Source: Magnetovibrio sp. PR-2 (GTDB lineage Bacteria > Pseudomonadota > Alphaproteobacteria > Rhodospirillales > Magnetovibrionaceae). From it: a stretch of 64,000 nucleotides of DNA. Both the position numbers and the translations under genes were made by a program. Positions 43,559-53,433 of the stretch are shown piece after piece. The stretch covers positions 397,020 through 461,019 of the forward strand of contig NZ_JBAHUR010000001.1 of the NCBI RefSeq assembly GCF_036689815.1. The letters run 5' to 3'. The notes under the pieces were generated by a model. That model made no database searches. It saw only the letters and a program-made list of their open reading frames with translations, and was not told the DNA's origin. Every line of letters begins with the position of its first letter. Position 1 is the stretch's first letter.

Positions 43559-46315
43559 CTATAATACCAGACGCGACGCGGGGAAGTGTATGGAAACGGT
43601 GGTGCCCAGGTTGGGCTCGGACACAATGTCCATGTGGGCGTCGTGCAGCTCGACAAAGCTTTTGGTGAGCGGCAGGCCCAGGCCGGTGCCTTCGTACTTG
43701 CGCGTCAGTTTGCTGTCGACTTGGCCAAACGGGGTCAGTGCGGTGACGATGTCGTCGGTATGCATGCCGATGCCGGTATCGGCAACGGCGATGACCAACT
43801 CGTCATTGACAGTCTGGCGGGCGGTGACGGTGACTTGTCCGTTTTCCGGCGTAAATTTCACGGCATTGGACAACAGGTTCAACAACACTTGTTTGATGCG
43901 TTGCGGGTCCACCATCAAATCGGGCAAGCCGTCAGCGATTTTAACCTTCAGTTCCAAATCGGCGGAACGCGCACGGTCTTGTACCAAGCGGGTGGCGGAA
44001 TGGATCAGATCGTCCACTTGGGCGCGTTCGGGGTGCAGTTCCATCTGCCCCGCTTCGATCCGCGACACATCCAAGATGTCGTTGATAACATCCAACAGGT
44101 GCGAGCCCGAATCGCGGATGTTTTCGATGTATTCGCCATAGCGCGCTTCCAGCGGGCCGAACAATCCCGCCAGCATCACGTCCGAAAACCCGATGATGGC
44201 ATTGAGCGGCGTGCGCAGTTCGTGGGACATGTTGGCCAAAAACTCGGTTTTGACGCGGTTGGCGATTTCGGCGCGTTCCTTGGCGTCGATCAGTTGATGG
44301 CGCGCCTGGATGCGTTCGGTAATGTCGCCGACGGAACCCGCCATTCGATAAACATAGCCGGCTTTGTCGCTGATGGCCTTGCCCGAAATCCTAATCCAAC
44401 GTTCCGAGCCGTCTTTGTGACGCAGGCGGCATTCGTGTGAAAAGTTGTCGGTGAAGCCTTTGAGGTGGGCGATTAATTTTTCGTGGTAGGTGGGACGGTC
44501 GTCGGGATTGATCATGCCCAGCCACAAATCCGCCTTGATGAACGGATTGTTGTAGCCCGTCAGTTCACAAATTTGGGACGAGATATAGAGCTGGTCCGAC
44601 GTCACATCCCAGTCAAAGATGCCCTCGCCAGCCCCGCGGATAGCCAGGGCGTAGCGTTCTTGGCTTTCTTGCAGTTGATCTTCGGCGGCTTTGCGATCCG
44701 TGATGTCGCGCACCACGCCAATGAACAAGGAACGCCCGTCGCGTTTGAGCTCAGAGATGGCCAAATCGATGGGGAACTCAGACCCGTCTTTACATGTGGC
44801 GATGGTTTCACGGCCCGTACCGATAATACCGGCTTGTCCTGTTTCTTTGTAGCGCTGGATGTAGCTGTCGTGGTTGTCGGCGAACTGCTTGGGCATGAGT
44901 TTCGAAACATTACGTTGCAAAACTTCTTGGGCATCGTAACCAAAAATGCGTTCCGCTGATCGGTTGAAGGACTGCACCATCCCCGCTTCGTCGATGGTGA
45001 TGATGCCGTCAACCACGGTGTCCATGATGCCTTGCAGTTGGAAATCGCGGTTGATCAGGGCTTCGGCGGCGCGTTTGCGTTCCGAGGTGTCGCGTGCCAC
45101 CAACATAACGGTCTGTAACCCTCGATCCGAAAACGGCAGGGCGGCCAGCTCCGCGTCCATGGCAGTGCCGTCGACACGAATGATGCGCATGGGCGTCCAG
45201 TGTTCGTCGAACAGTTCTTTAACGTCGTCGCGCACGATGGAACGAAAATCGGGGTGCAGGAAGTCTTCGAATTTTTTGCCGATAAACCAATTGGCATCTT
45301 GTTCACCCAACATGGTCGCTCCGGCACCGTTCATTAGCGTGATCAGACCGTCGGTCACCACACAGGTCAAATCGGGTGCCATTTCCACCAGCTTGCGATA
45401 GCGGGTTTCGCTGTCCAGAAGCGTGGCTTCCATATCCTTGATGTGGGTGATGTCGGTGTGCAGGCTGATGACTTGGCCGTCGCGGGTACGTTGTTCTTGA
45501 ATCCGCCACCACCGCCCACCGCGATAGATTTCTTGGTGCAGTGGTTTGGGATGCAGGCGTTCTTCCAGCTTTTCCGAAACCCAGTCTTCGATGCGTCCTT
45601 GGGCTTCTTTGATGTCTAAGCGCGAAGCGGCTTCTTGCAAGATGTCTTTCAGCGTTGCGCCGGGAATGATCAAATCGTCCAGTGCGGGATAAAGTTTCGC
45701 ATACTCTTCGCTGGCCGCCGTCAAGTTGCCATCCGCGTCATAGATCACGAACGCCGCGTCCATGCCTGCGGCTTCGGCGGCGAAGCGTAGGCTGGTCTGC
45801 TTGCTGGCTTCGGCCAAGGTTGCGTTTTGGGCGAGTTTTTGGGCTTCGAAGAATTTGCGCTTGGCTTCCAATTGCGGCGTGATGTTGTGCGCTGCGCCGC
45901 GATAACCCCGGAACATGTTGTTGTCGGAATAAAACGGAATGCCCGATAGGGTAAAGTGCAAGATCTGGCCGTCGGCGGCTTCCAAGGAGCATGCGATATC
46001 GCGGAACGGCTCGCGGTTGTCTAAGTTGAAGATGACCGGGTTGTCGTCACCGCCCGCCATATCGTCGCCCAACACGACTTGTTGCAAGGTCTTGTTGACC
46101 AAGACCTCAGGTGCGTGCCCGGTGGTTTCTAAGAAACGGTCGGAAATAAACGTGATTTCTAAAATTTCATTGGTTTCCCAGATCCAATCGCCGACCGTGG
46201 ACACGATGTCGTGCAGGCGCTGCTCTGGACTGTCTGGGCGCGGCGGCATCTTGATGCGCTTTTTGGGCAGCGCATCTGCGTTCGTTGCTATCACGGGGGA
46301 TTTTTTCGAGCTCAT
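43559..46315 (-). CDS. Sensor histidine kinase with five PAS domains
   Basis: 918 residues from ATG 46315. No membrane segment. PAS units can be seen starting near residues 35 (VGDWIWETNEILEITFIS), 165 (GMDAAFVIYDADGNLTAA), 305 (YRKLVEMAPDLTCVVTDG), 425 (IMDTVVDGIITIDEAGMVQ) and 550 (YALAIRGAGEGIFDWDV, a PAS_3 form). Then comes the dimerisation domain with His698 (MSHELRTPLNAIIGFSD) and an ATPase domain with NLLSNAVKFTP, VADTGIGM and GTGLGLPLT. No receiver domain or adjacent regulator. Such cytoplasmic multi-PAS kinases usually sense redox, oxygen or small molecules; haem or flavin binding is not readable here. Confidence 0.9.
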   Translation of the reverse strand: MSSKKSPVIATNADALPKKRIKMPPRPDSPEQRLHDIVSTVGDWIWETNEILEITFISDRFLETTGHAPEVLVNKTLQQVVLGDDMAGGDDNPVIFNLDNREPFRDIACSLEAADGQILHFTLSGIPFYSDNNMFRGYRGAAHNITPQLEAKRKFFEAQKLAQNATLAEASKQTSLRFAAEAAGMDAAFVIYDADGNLTAASEEYAKLYPALDDLIIPGATLKDILQEAASRLDIKEAQGRIEDWVSEKLEERLHPKPLHQEIYRGGRWWRIQEQRTRDGQVISLHTDITHIKDMEATLLDSETRYRKLVEMAPDLTCVVTDGLITLMNGAGATMLGEQDANWFIGKKFEDFLHPDFRSIVRDDVKELFDEHWTPMRIIRVDGTAMDAELAALPFSDRGLQTVMLVARDTSERKRAAEALINRDFQLQGIMDTVVDGIITIDEAGMVQSFNRSAERIFGYDAQEVLQRNVSKLMPKQFADNHDSYIQRYKETGQAGIIGTGRETIATCKDGSEFPIDLAISELKRDGRSLFIGVVRDITDRKAAEDQLQESQERYALAIRGAGEGIFDWDVTSDQLYISSQICELTGYNNPFIKADLWLGMINPDDRPTYHEKLIAHLKGFTDNFSHECRLRHKDGSERWIRISGKAISDKAGYVYRMAGSVGDITERIQARHQLIDAKERAEIANRVKTEFLANMSHELRTPLNAIIGFSDVMLAGLFGPLEARYGEYIENIRDSGSHLLDVINDILDVSRIEAGQMELHPERAQVDDLIHSATRLVQDRARSADLELKVKIADGLPDLMVDPQRIKQVLLNLLSNAVKFTPENGQVTVTARQTVNDELVIAVADTGIGMHTDDIVTALTPFGQVDSKLTRKYEGTGLGLPLTKSFVELHDAHMDIVSEPNLGTTVSIHFPASRLVL

Positions 46316-46447
46316 GCCTGCCCAGAACCACTCTGACCTGTTGTTATGCGCCAAGATTGTTGTTTGGCTGTTCTTATAGATACCGTTTTATCAGGCTTTT
46401 TAAGCCGGGATCAACCGAACAAGCGGGAATCGTCAAAATTGGTCAAC

Positions 46448-47074
46448 TCATTGATTTTCAGGGCCAAGCGCCCAAGTTAGGTATTTCACGGTGTCGGGGT
46501 CGTCCCATTCCAAGACCCCCAACACGCGCCCCTTGATTTCACCGTCCGCACCCAGCAGCACCGTGGTCGGCAGGCCTTCAACACCGAGCTTTTTCGAGAG
46601 CTTGCCTTTTTGGTCGTAGTAGAGGTCTAAGTTATTGAGATCGTTCGCTTCTAGAAACGGCGGAACCTTTTTAAAGGGCTTTCGGTCTTCGGAAATCGCC
46701 ATGACTTCGACGCCGCTGCCCTCTAAAGCTTGGGATAATGTGTTCAGCGCGGGCATTTCGCGCACGCACGGGGCGCACCACGTGGCCCAGAAATTGATCA
46801 CCACGCCACGGCCTTTGAGGCTGGAAACGGTGATTTTTTCTTTTTTCGCGTTGAAAAAGGGCGTATCAAACGCACCTTCAGCCATGACGGCTGGGCGCAG
46901 CTTGTTGGCGAGCTCCAGCGGAATTTCCATCTCGGCCGCTTCAACGCTTGCAACGCGCCCGGATATCATCACAATGGCGGCCAGTCCCCAGAGCAAAAGG
47001 CTTAGGAAAGCTTTTGTTTTTCGGGGTTGTACAGTTTTTTGAGTTTTCAGCGATGGGCTGTTTTTAAAGTCCAT
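46448..47074 (-). CDS. TlpA-type membrane-anchored thioredoxin
   Basis: 208 residues from ATG 47074. An N-terminal membrane anchor ([18 protein letters not shown]) puts the thioredoxin domain in the periplasm. The active site is [13 protein letters not shown], with the cis-proline region [11 protein letters not shown]. TlpA proteins reduce disulphides, often for cytochrome c or oxidase maturation. The start is only 16 bases from the start of argH on the other strand, an arrangement I recall from other alphaproteobacteria. Confidence 0.88.
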   Translation of the reverse strand: MDFKNSPSLKTQKTVQPRKTKAFLSLLLWGLAAIVMISGRVASVEAAEMEIPLELANKLRPAVMAEGAFDTPFFNAKKEKITVSSLKGRGVVINFWATWCAPCVREMPALNTLSQALEGSGVEVMAISEDRKPFKKVPPFLEANDLNNLDLYYDQKGKLSKKLGVEGLPTTVLLGADGEIKGRVLGVLEWDDPDTVKYLTWALGPENQ

Positions 47075-47090
47075 TTTGGGTCCAGATACC

Positions 47091-48512
47091 ATGAGTAACG
47101 ATACGCATAACGACGATAACAATTCCAATACCACCAGCACCATTTGGGGCGGACGCTTCAGCGCGGGCCCGTCGGCCGTGATGGAAGAAATCAACGCTTC
47201 CATCGGCTTTGACAAACGCTTGTATGCACAAGACATTCGCGGCTCACGCGCACACGCCCAAATGTTGTCGGCTCAGGGTATTTTAACCCAAGACGATGTC
47301 AATGCCATCCTTCAAGGTTTGGACGAGGTCGAAGCCGAGATTGTCGGCGGCACGTTCAACTTTTCGCGCGCTTTGGAAGACATCCACATGAACGTGGAAA
47401 ATCGGCTGCGTGAAAAAATCGGCGATGCAGCTGGGCGTCTGCACACGGCGCGGTCTCGCAACGACCAAGTGGCGACGGATCTGAAGCTGTGGGTCCGCGA
47501 TGCCCTGGACGGCTTGGACGGTGCGGTGAAAGATCTGCAAGCCGCGCTTATCGATCGGGCCGAAGAACACGCCGCTACTGTCATGCCGGGCTTTACCCAC
47601 CTGCAAGCCGCGCAACCTGTGACGCTGGGTCATCATCTGTTGGCGTACACCGAAATGTTGGGCCGGGATCGTTCGCGCATTCAAGATTGTCGGGCGCGTT
47701 TGAACGAAAGCCCCCTGGGCTCGGCCGCGCTGGCGGGCACGTCGTTTGACATTGACCGCCATATGACGGCGGAGGCTTTGGGCTTTGACCGTCCGACGCA
47801 CAACTCGCTGGACGCGGTCTCAGACCGTGACTTCGCCTTGGAATATCTGAGCTTGTTGTCGATTTTGAGTGTGCATCTGTCGCGCATGGCCGAAGAAATG
47901 GTGATTTGGGCGTCGCAACAGTTTGCGTTTATCCGCATTTCCGATGACTTTTCGTCCGGAAGCTCCATCATGCCGCAAAAGCGCAATCCGGACGCGTCCG
48001 AACTGGTGCGCGGCAAAGCGGGACGGGTGTTCGGCGCGTTGATGGGCATGTTGACCGTGATGAAGGGCTTGCCGCTGACGTACGGCAAAGACATGCAAGA
48101 AGACAAAGAGCCGGTGTTTGATGCGTCAGACACCGCAGAGCTCTGCGTCACCGCCATGACCGGCATGTATCAATCCGCGACGTTTAATGCGGACAACATG
48201 AAAGCAGACGCGGGCAAGGGCTATACCACTGCCACTGATCTGGCCGATTGGTGCGTGCGGGTGTTGAACCTGCCGTTCCGCGACGCCCACCATGTTACGG
48301 GTGCCGTGGTGAAATTGGCGGAAGAGAAAAATTGCGAATTGGAAGATTTGAGCTTGGACGAGTTCCGATCCATCAATCCCGGCATCACGGACGAGATCTA
48401 TTCGGTGCTGGGCGTGGACAATTCCGTGTCCAGCCGCACCTCGTTTGGCGGCACGGCGCCTTCTCAGGTTCTCGACCAAGTCAAACTGGCCCGCGAAAGG
48501 TTTTTGGCATGA
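47091..48512 (+). CDS. argH: Argininosuccinate lyase
   Basis: 473 residues from ATG 47091. Last step of arginine synthesis: argininosuccinate to arginine and fumarate. Diagnostic segments are [57 protein letters not shown] and the catalytic loop [25 protein letters not shown]. The N-terminus has an odd Asp/Asn-rich tail ([14 protein letters not shown]) before the conserved region. It overlaps lptM by four bases and leads the argH-lptM-lysA operon. Confidence 0.95.
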   Translation: MSNDTHNDDNNSNTTSTIWGGRFSAGPSAVMEEINASIGFDKRLYAQDIRGSRAHAQMLSAQGILTQDDVNAILQGLDEVEAEIVGGTFNFSRALEDIHMNVENRLREKIGDAAGRLHTARSRNDQVATDLKLWVRDALDGLDGAVKDLQAALIDRAEEHAATVMPGFTHLQAAQPVTLGHHLLAYTEMLGRDRSRIQDCRARLNESPLGSAALAGTSFDIDRHMTAEALGFDRPTHNSLDAVSDRDFALEYLSLLSILSVHLSRMAEEMVIWASQQFAFIRISDDFSSGSSIMPQKRNPDASELVRGKAGRVFGALMGMLTVMKGLPLTYGKDMQEDKEPVFDASDTAELCVTAMTGMYQSATFNADNMKADAGKGYTTATDLADWCVRVLNLPFRDAHHVTGAVVKLAEEKNCELEDLSLDEFRSINPGITDEIYSVLGVDNSVSSRTSFGGTAPSQVLDQVKLARERFLA

Positions 48513-48637
48513 CGCGTTTTTTTGTGATGGCGCTGTGCGCCGTAATCGTGATGGGCAGCCTCAGCGCGTGTGGGCGTAAGGGCGATCCCGAGTTCCCGGA
48601 TGGATCCCAATACCCCCGCGATTATCCCAACAATTAG
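48509..48637 (+). CDS. lptM: Small lipoprotein LptM (YifL type)
   Basis: 42 residues. A signal peptide ends in the lipobox LSAC, followed by [19 protein letters not shown], the standard CGRKGxP form of the family. LptM helps the LptD/LptE outer-membrane LPS translocon to assemble. It starts within the argH stop (ATGA), and lysA follows 18 bases later: the argH-lptM-lysA order is conserved in many proteobacteria. Confidence 0.88.
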   Translation: MTRFFVMALCAVIVMGSLSACGRKGDPEFPDGSQYPRDYPNN

Positions 48638-48655
48638 GCTTAAAGAAGCAGCCCG

Positions 48656-49930
48656 ATGGATTACTTTACCTACAAAGACGGCGAAATGTATGCCGAAGAC
48701 GTGGCCTTGCGCGATCTGGCCGACCAAGTCGGCACGCCGTTTTATGTCTATTCCACAGCGACGCTGGAACGCCACTTCGACGTTTTTAACGCAGCCCTAG
48801 ATGGTTTGGGTGCGTTGGTGTGTTTTGCGGTCAAAGCGAATTCGAACCAAGCGGTGATCAAAACCTTGGCCGGGCGTGGCGCAGGTGCGGACGTGGTGTC
48901 GGGCGGTGAGCTGACCCGTGCGCTCAAAGCAGGCGTGCCTGCGGATAAAATCGTTTTCTCCGGGGTGGGCAAAACTGACGATGAAATCCGTTTGGCGTTG
49001 GAAAGCTCCATCAAGCAAATCAACGTGGAATCCGAACCTGAGTTGGAGCGCATCAACGATGTGGCCAATGGGCTGGGCAAGGTTGCCAACGTGACCTTGC
49101 GCGTCAATCCGGACGTGGACGCCAAAACCCACGAAAAGATTTCAACGGGTAAGCTTGAAAATAAATTCGGCATTGAATGGACCCGCGTGAACGGCGTCTA
49201 TCAGCGTGCCCATAACATGACCGGCGTGAAAATTCGCGGCTTGTCCATGCACATTGGATCTCAATTGTTGGACTTGCAGCCGTTTCGCGAAGCCTATACG
49301 CGCGCCGCTGAAATGGTGGCAGAGCTGCGCCAAGCGGGCATGGTGGTGGATGTCTTGGACATCGGTGGTGGCTTGGGCATTCCGTACTTCGAAGAAGAAG
49401 AAGACCAAGCGCCCACACCAGAAGCCTACGCCCAAGTGGTGCGTGAAACCCTGGGCGATTTGGGCGTTGAGTTGGTGTTGGAACCCGGGCGCATGATCGC
49501 GGGCAACTCCGGCATTTTGGTGAGCCGTGTGGTCTTCGTCAAAGAAGGCACGACCAAGACGTTCTTGATTGCGGACGCAGGCATGAACGATTTGATCCGC
49601 CCCACTCTCTACAGCGCGTTTCATAAAATTGAGCCAGTGAAAGACCCCCAAGACGGGGCGGCGTTGATCAACGTTGATATCGTCGGCCCCATTTGCGAAA
49701 CCGGGGATACGTTTGCGAAAAATCGCAAATTGCCGAAAATGAAAGCGGGCGATTTGTTGGTGATGCGCACGGCGGGTGCCTACGGTGCGGTCCAGGCCAA
49801 CACCTACAACACCCGTGCCTTGATCCCAGAAGTCATGGTCAACGGCGACAAATGCGCCATCGTGCGGGAACGCTTGGACGTCGAAGACATCATTGCGCTG
49901 GATAAAGTTCCGGACTGGTTAGCGGACTGA
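48656..49930 (+). CDS. lysA: Diaminopimelate decarboxylase
   Basis: 424 residues. PLP enzyme of the alanine-racemase fold: the PLP lysine is in ALVCFAVKANSNQAVI, with ADVVSGGELTRAL, NKFGIEW, LSMHIGSQLLDLQPF, DIGGGLGIPY, EPGRMIAGNSGIL and a C-terminal GPICETGDTFAKNR (catalytic Cys) and GAYGAVQANTYN. It makes lysine from meso-diaminopimelate. Its last 12 bases overlap the end of the SIR2-domain gene on the other strand. Confidence 0.95.
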   Translation: MDYFTYKDGEMYAEDVALRDLADQVGTPFYVYSTATLERHFDVFNAALDGLGALVCFAVKANSNQAVIKTLAGRGAGADVVSGGELTRALKAGVPADKIVFSGVGKTDDEIRLALESSIKQINVESEPELERINDVANGLGKVANVTLRVNPDVDAKTHEKISTGKLENKFGIEWTRVNGVYQRAHNMTGVKIRGLSMHIGSQLLDLQPFREAYTRAAEMVAELRQAGMVVDVLDIGGGLGIPYFEEEEDQAPTPEAYAQVVRETLGDLGVELVLEPGRMIAGNSGILVSRVVFVKEGTTKTFLIADAGMNDLIRPTLYSAFHKIEPVKDPQDGAALINVDIVGPICETGDTFAKNRKLPKMKAGDLLVMRTAGAYGAVQANTYNTRALIPEVMVNGDKCAIVRERLDVEDIIALDKVPDWLAD

Positions 49931-52048
49931 TCCATTAAGTGCGGTTGCATTGTTGGACTGCTTTTCAAGGACCTTTGCAATGCGGACTGCTTTTTGGCGT
50001 GTCGCTTTGATGTTGAAGGCATGGTTCCAGGGATCAGTATCACACTGGGCAAGCATCGTTTCACCGAGCGAGATGAAATCATCAACCTTTTTTACGTCTT
50101 TTTCCAGCATCGCAAGTTCTGCCTCAGCCAACGCGACAAAAACAGCGAGGTTTGGGTCTCCTTGAGTTTGCAGCTTTTGCATTTCAGCCAAATGTTTACG
50201 GGCTTTATTCGCGTTGAGATCATCGACGCATAAGGTGACGAGATTGCTGAGACAAACCATCCGTTCTTCAATCTCGTTCTCAGGCAGCCAGGTCAACAGC
50301 CGGTTGGAAATTAGTCTTGCAGTACCCTTATGCCCAGCAAGGTCCAAAAAATAAGTGTGCATGCGCAACGATTCCAAAAGCAGCGGAAAGGTTCCTGTGC
50401 GCAAAAAATAGTATGCAGAAATAGCGCTGTGTTGAATGGCCTCGTCGAGCAGCGCTGGAGAAAACTGTTTTCTTATGCGCAACTCAAACTCTCGCGCCAT
50501 CAACAGGTGCCAAAGAACAAGCCCCCAAATGGCGCCGGACTTGCGAGAGATACGCCGGATTTTTGCGCGTGCGCGGGCCATACCCTTAAAATCATCTTGC
50601 GAGTGATACATGCCGAACTCACCTTCGGCATACATCAAAAATATATCTGGACTTTGGGCCATGATGTTTTCACCACCACACTTGTTGTGAATGAACGACT
50701 GTTCGATGGTTTCGAAGCCTTGTTTAATGTCTCCCATTTCCAGTTGGATAAAGGCTTGAGCCATGGACAAGTCATGGCAAGCATCGGGGGTCTGGGCAGG
50801 TGGCGCCTGAAACGTTTGACACAGTTCGTGGGCAGACGTAATGCCGTTTTCATAAAATTCTCCGACGACTTGCTCATAGATGCTTTCATGTCTTGGTACG
50901 TCTGCTTCTTCCTCATCATCAGTGTTGCTGGGATTACCAGGATCGAAAAACAGCATCGTTTCCCCAAAAGCGTCTTCGTTTATCAAACGGTGAGCAATGT
51001 CTTTGCGCTCTTCAACTGTGAGCTCCAGAAACGAAAAGCTTTCGGTGAAATCTGACAGGTTCATATGGGTCAGTTCACCGGGGTTTATATCCGCATATAG
51101 GTCTTGAAGAATGCGGTGTCCTTTTGCATATGCGGGGCCAAATGCCCAGGTCAAAAAGCGTTCTAACGAAGGGGCTTTGACACGATAAACACGGCAATCG
51201 GGATTGTTGTTTTTGATATTGGACAAGCAAAGCCCAACAAAGTCCGTGGTACGGTCCGCAGGCAGAATACAAGGTTCACTGTGACGAATTTCACGCCGGC
51301 TGACACGTGTGCACGCGGGATCGAAGTCAAACCAAATCAATTCGTCCCCACTGAAGTGCTGCTCCAATAAAGGAACTACATCGAAGCTGTCTGATGAGGA
51401 ATAGCCCATGACAAATAGCGTTTTTTGCGCGCAATCGGTTACAAACCAATCGACGAACTTGGGCATATGCTCAAAGGCAAGACCAATTGAACCGATCTGG
51501 TTTAGGGTGGCTTTTGGATTGTGATTACCGCCACGCATTGGTCTTGGAAAAGAGCCGTGAAGTTTTATGAGGTTTGTGTCGGATGGAGGAACCTGGGCGC
51601 GAGGTGAAAGCAAGTGGGTTTGACATGGGACTTCGTTGAAGTCTTCGGTCTCTTCAAATCGTGTGTCGAAGTTCGTGGTTAAAATGCGGTTCCCGCGCTG
51701 GCTAAGCAGGGCTAAAAAAAGATGCGTCGAATTCGATACGCCCGCTGTTTCCAAGACCCTCAAATGTTTCACAATTGAAGGTGTCGGTTGCGCAATCGCT
51801 TGGATCACGGCCTCAAATCTCAAAAAATCGAACGGAGTGTGTCGGTTGCCGGGGCGGGCACGTTCGTGAAGTCGGTCAAGCAGGGTTTGATCTCCTGCGC
51901 TAAGCCATTCAAAAATGACATCTAAAATCGGACCTGCCGGTGGGATACACGACGGGCTATCAATGCTGATTCCAGCACCAACTAAAAACCGGAGCTGTCC
52001 GCGTTCTCGTAAATCTGTGAAATGTTGCAAACAATTATTTTTGGACAT
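49919..52048 (-). CDS. SIR2-domain protein with long helical C-terminus (candidate defence NADase)
   Basis: 709 residues. A SIR2-type NAD-binding domain fills about 10-300: GAGIS at 24-28, TTNFD at 124-128 and IKLHG with the presumed catalytic His164, then LFVMGYSSSDSFDV. These are the canonical SIR2 positions, so NAD cleavage or deacylation is chemically possible. Zinc-binding Cys pairs of true sirtuins are not seen. Residues about 330-709 are helical and repeat-like (AQAFIQLEMGDIKQGFETIE; EMQKLQTQGDPNLAVFVALAEAELAML), similar to TPR sensors. Several anti-phage systems use such SIR2 NADases fused to sensor regions; I know no exact match. It lies alone between lysA and a DUF188 gene. Confidence 0.75.
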   Translation of the reverse strand: MSKNNCLQHFTDLRERGQLRFLVGAGISIDSPSCIPPAGPILDVIFEWLSAGDQTLLDRLHERARPGNRHTPFDFLRFEAVIQAIAQPTPSIVKHLRVLETAGVSNSTHLFLALLSQRGNRILTTNFDTRFEETEDFNEVPCQTHLLSPRAQVPPSDTNLIKLHGSFPRPMRGGNHNPKATLNQIGSIGLAFEHMPKFVDWFVTDCAQKTLFVMGYSSSDSFDVVPLLEQHFSGDELIWFDFDPACTRVSRREIRHSEPCILPADRTTDFVGLCLSNIKNNNPDCRVYRVKAPSLERFLTWAFGPAYAKGHRILQDLYADINPGELTHMNLSDFTESFSFLELTVEERKDIAHRLINEDAFGETMLFFDPGNPSNTDDEEEADVPRHESIYEQVVGEFYENGITSAHELCQTFQAPPAQTPDACHDLSMAQAFIQLEMGDIKQGFETIEQSFIHNKCGGENIMAQSPDIFLMYAEGEFGMYHSQDDFKGMARARAKIRRISRKSGAIWGLVLWHLLMAREFELRIRKQFSPALLDEAIQHSAISAYYFLRTGTFPLLLESLRMHTYFLDLAGHKGTARLISNRLLTWLPENEIEERMVCLSNLVTLCVDDLNANKARKHLAEMQKLQTQGDPNLAVFVALAEAELAMLEKDVKKVDDFISLGETMLAQCDTDPWNHAFNIKATRQKAVRIAKVLEKQSNNATALNGSVR

Positions 52049-52133
52049 CGCTGGGATCGAGTGTTGCGTTCATAGACGACGCTTTAGGGGCCATAGGTCT
52101 TGGAGAATCAAAAGTGGAACGTATAAAAGCATA

Positions 52134-52595
52134 TTAGCGGGCTCGCTTGGCGGCCTGCACGGCAACCTCCAAGCCGTTTAAGAACTCAGATCGGTCTGTC
52201 TTGGAAAAGGGCCGGGGGCCACCGGTGATTTCGCCGGTTTCGCGCAAGGTCTGCATCAGTTCGCGGTTGGCCAATGCCATGCCGATGGCATTTTGTGTAA
52301 AGCGCTCGCCATTGGGTTTGATGGCTAAGGCGCTGACCTCTAAACAGCGCGCAGCCAGCGGGATGTCGTTGGTGACGCAAATGTCGGCGGCTTGGATGTT
52401 GTCGGCAATCCAGTCGTCCGCTGCATCGGGGCCACTGGGCACGATGTGCAGAGAGATCAGCGGATTTTGACGCGGGCGAATGCCGCCGTCCGACACCATG
52501 ATGACTTTGAGTTGGTGACGTGTCGCCACGCGCTCGACTTCGTCCTTGACCGGACAGGCGTCGGCATCGACGTAGATGGTGGGTTTAACGGTCAT
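52134..52595 (-). CDS. YaiI/YqxD family protein (DUF188)
   Basis: 153 residues. The opening IYVDADACPVKDEVERVA and the middle AADICVTNDIPLAARCLE and late TGGPRPFSKTDRSEFLNGL are the conserved signature of DUF188, a PIN-like fold. Asp residues at the start and in TNDIPLA could bind metal as in PIN nucleases, but activity has not been established in my knowledge. It overlaps the preceding gene (52585-53433) by 11 bases and so is probably the last gene of that operon. Confidence 0.88.
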   Translation of the reverse strand: MTVKPTIYVDADACPVKDEVERVATRHQLKVIMVSDGGIRPRQNPLISLHIVPSGPDAADDWIADNIQAADICVTNDIPLAARCLEVSALAIKPNGERFTQNAIGMALANRELMQTLRETGEITGGPRPFSKTDRSEFLNGLEVAVQAAKRAR

Positions 52596-53433
52596 GGGAT
52601 GGGCTCAAATATTTGGCGGCTTCTTCGTTGGTGGCGAAGCGCAGGTTTGCCGTGCGGGCGGTGGCGGGGATGTTCGTGATCTCAATCCGGTACGGGACCG
52701 TTCCTCCGGGCTTCAACATGGTTTGTTTAAGCCCGGTGGTTTGGGTGAGAAGGACTTTGCCCCCGCCGTCCACAAGCTCTATGAGCATCGGAGGGACTGC
52801 AACGTCTAGGGTGGTGATGTTATCGATCCGGCCGGAAAAGATGAAAAAATCCATGCCGTTGCGGATTTCGCGTTGCGGAGGTTGTTTGTGGATAGCCAAG
52901 CCCTGCCCAGGATCATTGTCGGCCCCGGTCAGCGCCTCCATCTTTTTGGCGAAATTGGCGCCGAATTTCCAGGTTGATTGGACTTCAGCGTTGTAGACAA
53001 GACCGACAAAGGCCAACACGACGAACCAAAATGGGATCAGCAGCTTGAGCATAAGACCAGCGCGATTGTCGTTACGGGCGCGCGGGCGAAGGACGCTCCG
53101 GCGGCGATGCGCCTGCCCCACTAAGGTCTTGGTCTCAGCGGACCCATTGGGGGCCTCGTTGGTGTCGTGAAAGTCTTCGACGCTCATCAACGATGTGGGG
53201 ACGGGGTGCGCATCGTCTTCGTCCCAAGAACCGTCTTCTCGCATGTGGTTGCGTTCGTCATCGACAAGGGAGGTTGGGGCGTCGTGGGTGCGATCGGTGC
53301 CATAGATACGGTCTAAGTCTGCTTCCGTGACGACCTGTGCCTCACCCAGTTCAATGGTGGGACCTCCTAGGGGCGGTGTCGGGGGCTTATTGGTTGTCAC
53401 CTTCGGCACCGCCAGCGGCGGCTTCTTCTTCAC
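52585..53433 (-). CDS. Membrane protein with C-terminal DUF3426-like domain
   Basis: 282 residues from GTG 53433. A disordered N-terminus of about 125 residues is followed by one membrane segment (LMLKLLIPFWFVVLAFVGLVYN) and a periplasmic or outer domain of about 120 residues. That domain is plainly related to the same part of the zinc-ribbon protein just upstream: both contain QGLAIHK/EGLAINK, a REIRNGMDFFIFSG/REVRDGVDIFIFQG segment and PATARTANLRF. The first 47 bases overlap the upstream gene. The start is uncertain because no ribosome site is seen. Function unknown. Confidence 0.75.
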   Translation of the reverse strand: MKKKPPLAVPKVTTNKPPTPPLGGPTIELGEAQVVTEADLDRIYGTDRTHDAPTSLVDDERNHMREDGSWDEDDAHPVPTSLMSVEDFHDTNEAPNGSAETKTLVGQAHRRRSVLRPRARNDNRAGLMLKLLIPFWFVVLAFVGLVYNAEVQSTWKFGANFAKKMEALTGADNDPGQGLAIHKQPPQREIRNGMDFFIFSGRIDNITTLDVAVPPMLIELVDGGGKVLLTQTTGLKQTMLKPGGTVPYRIEITNIPATARTANLRFATNEEAAKYLSPSHDR

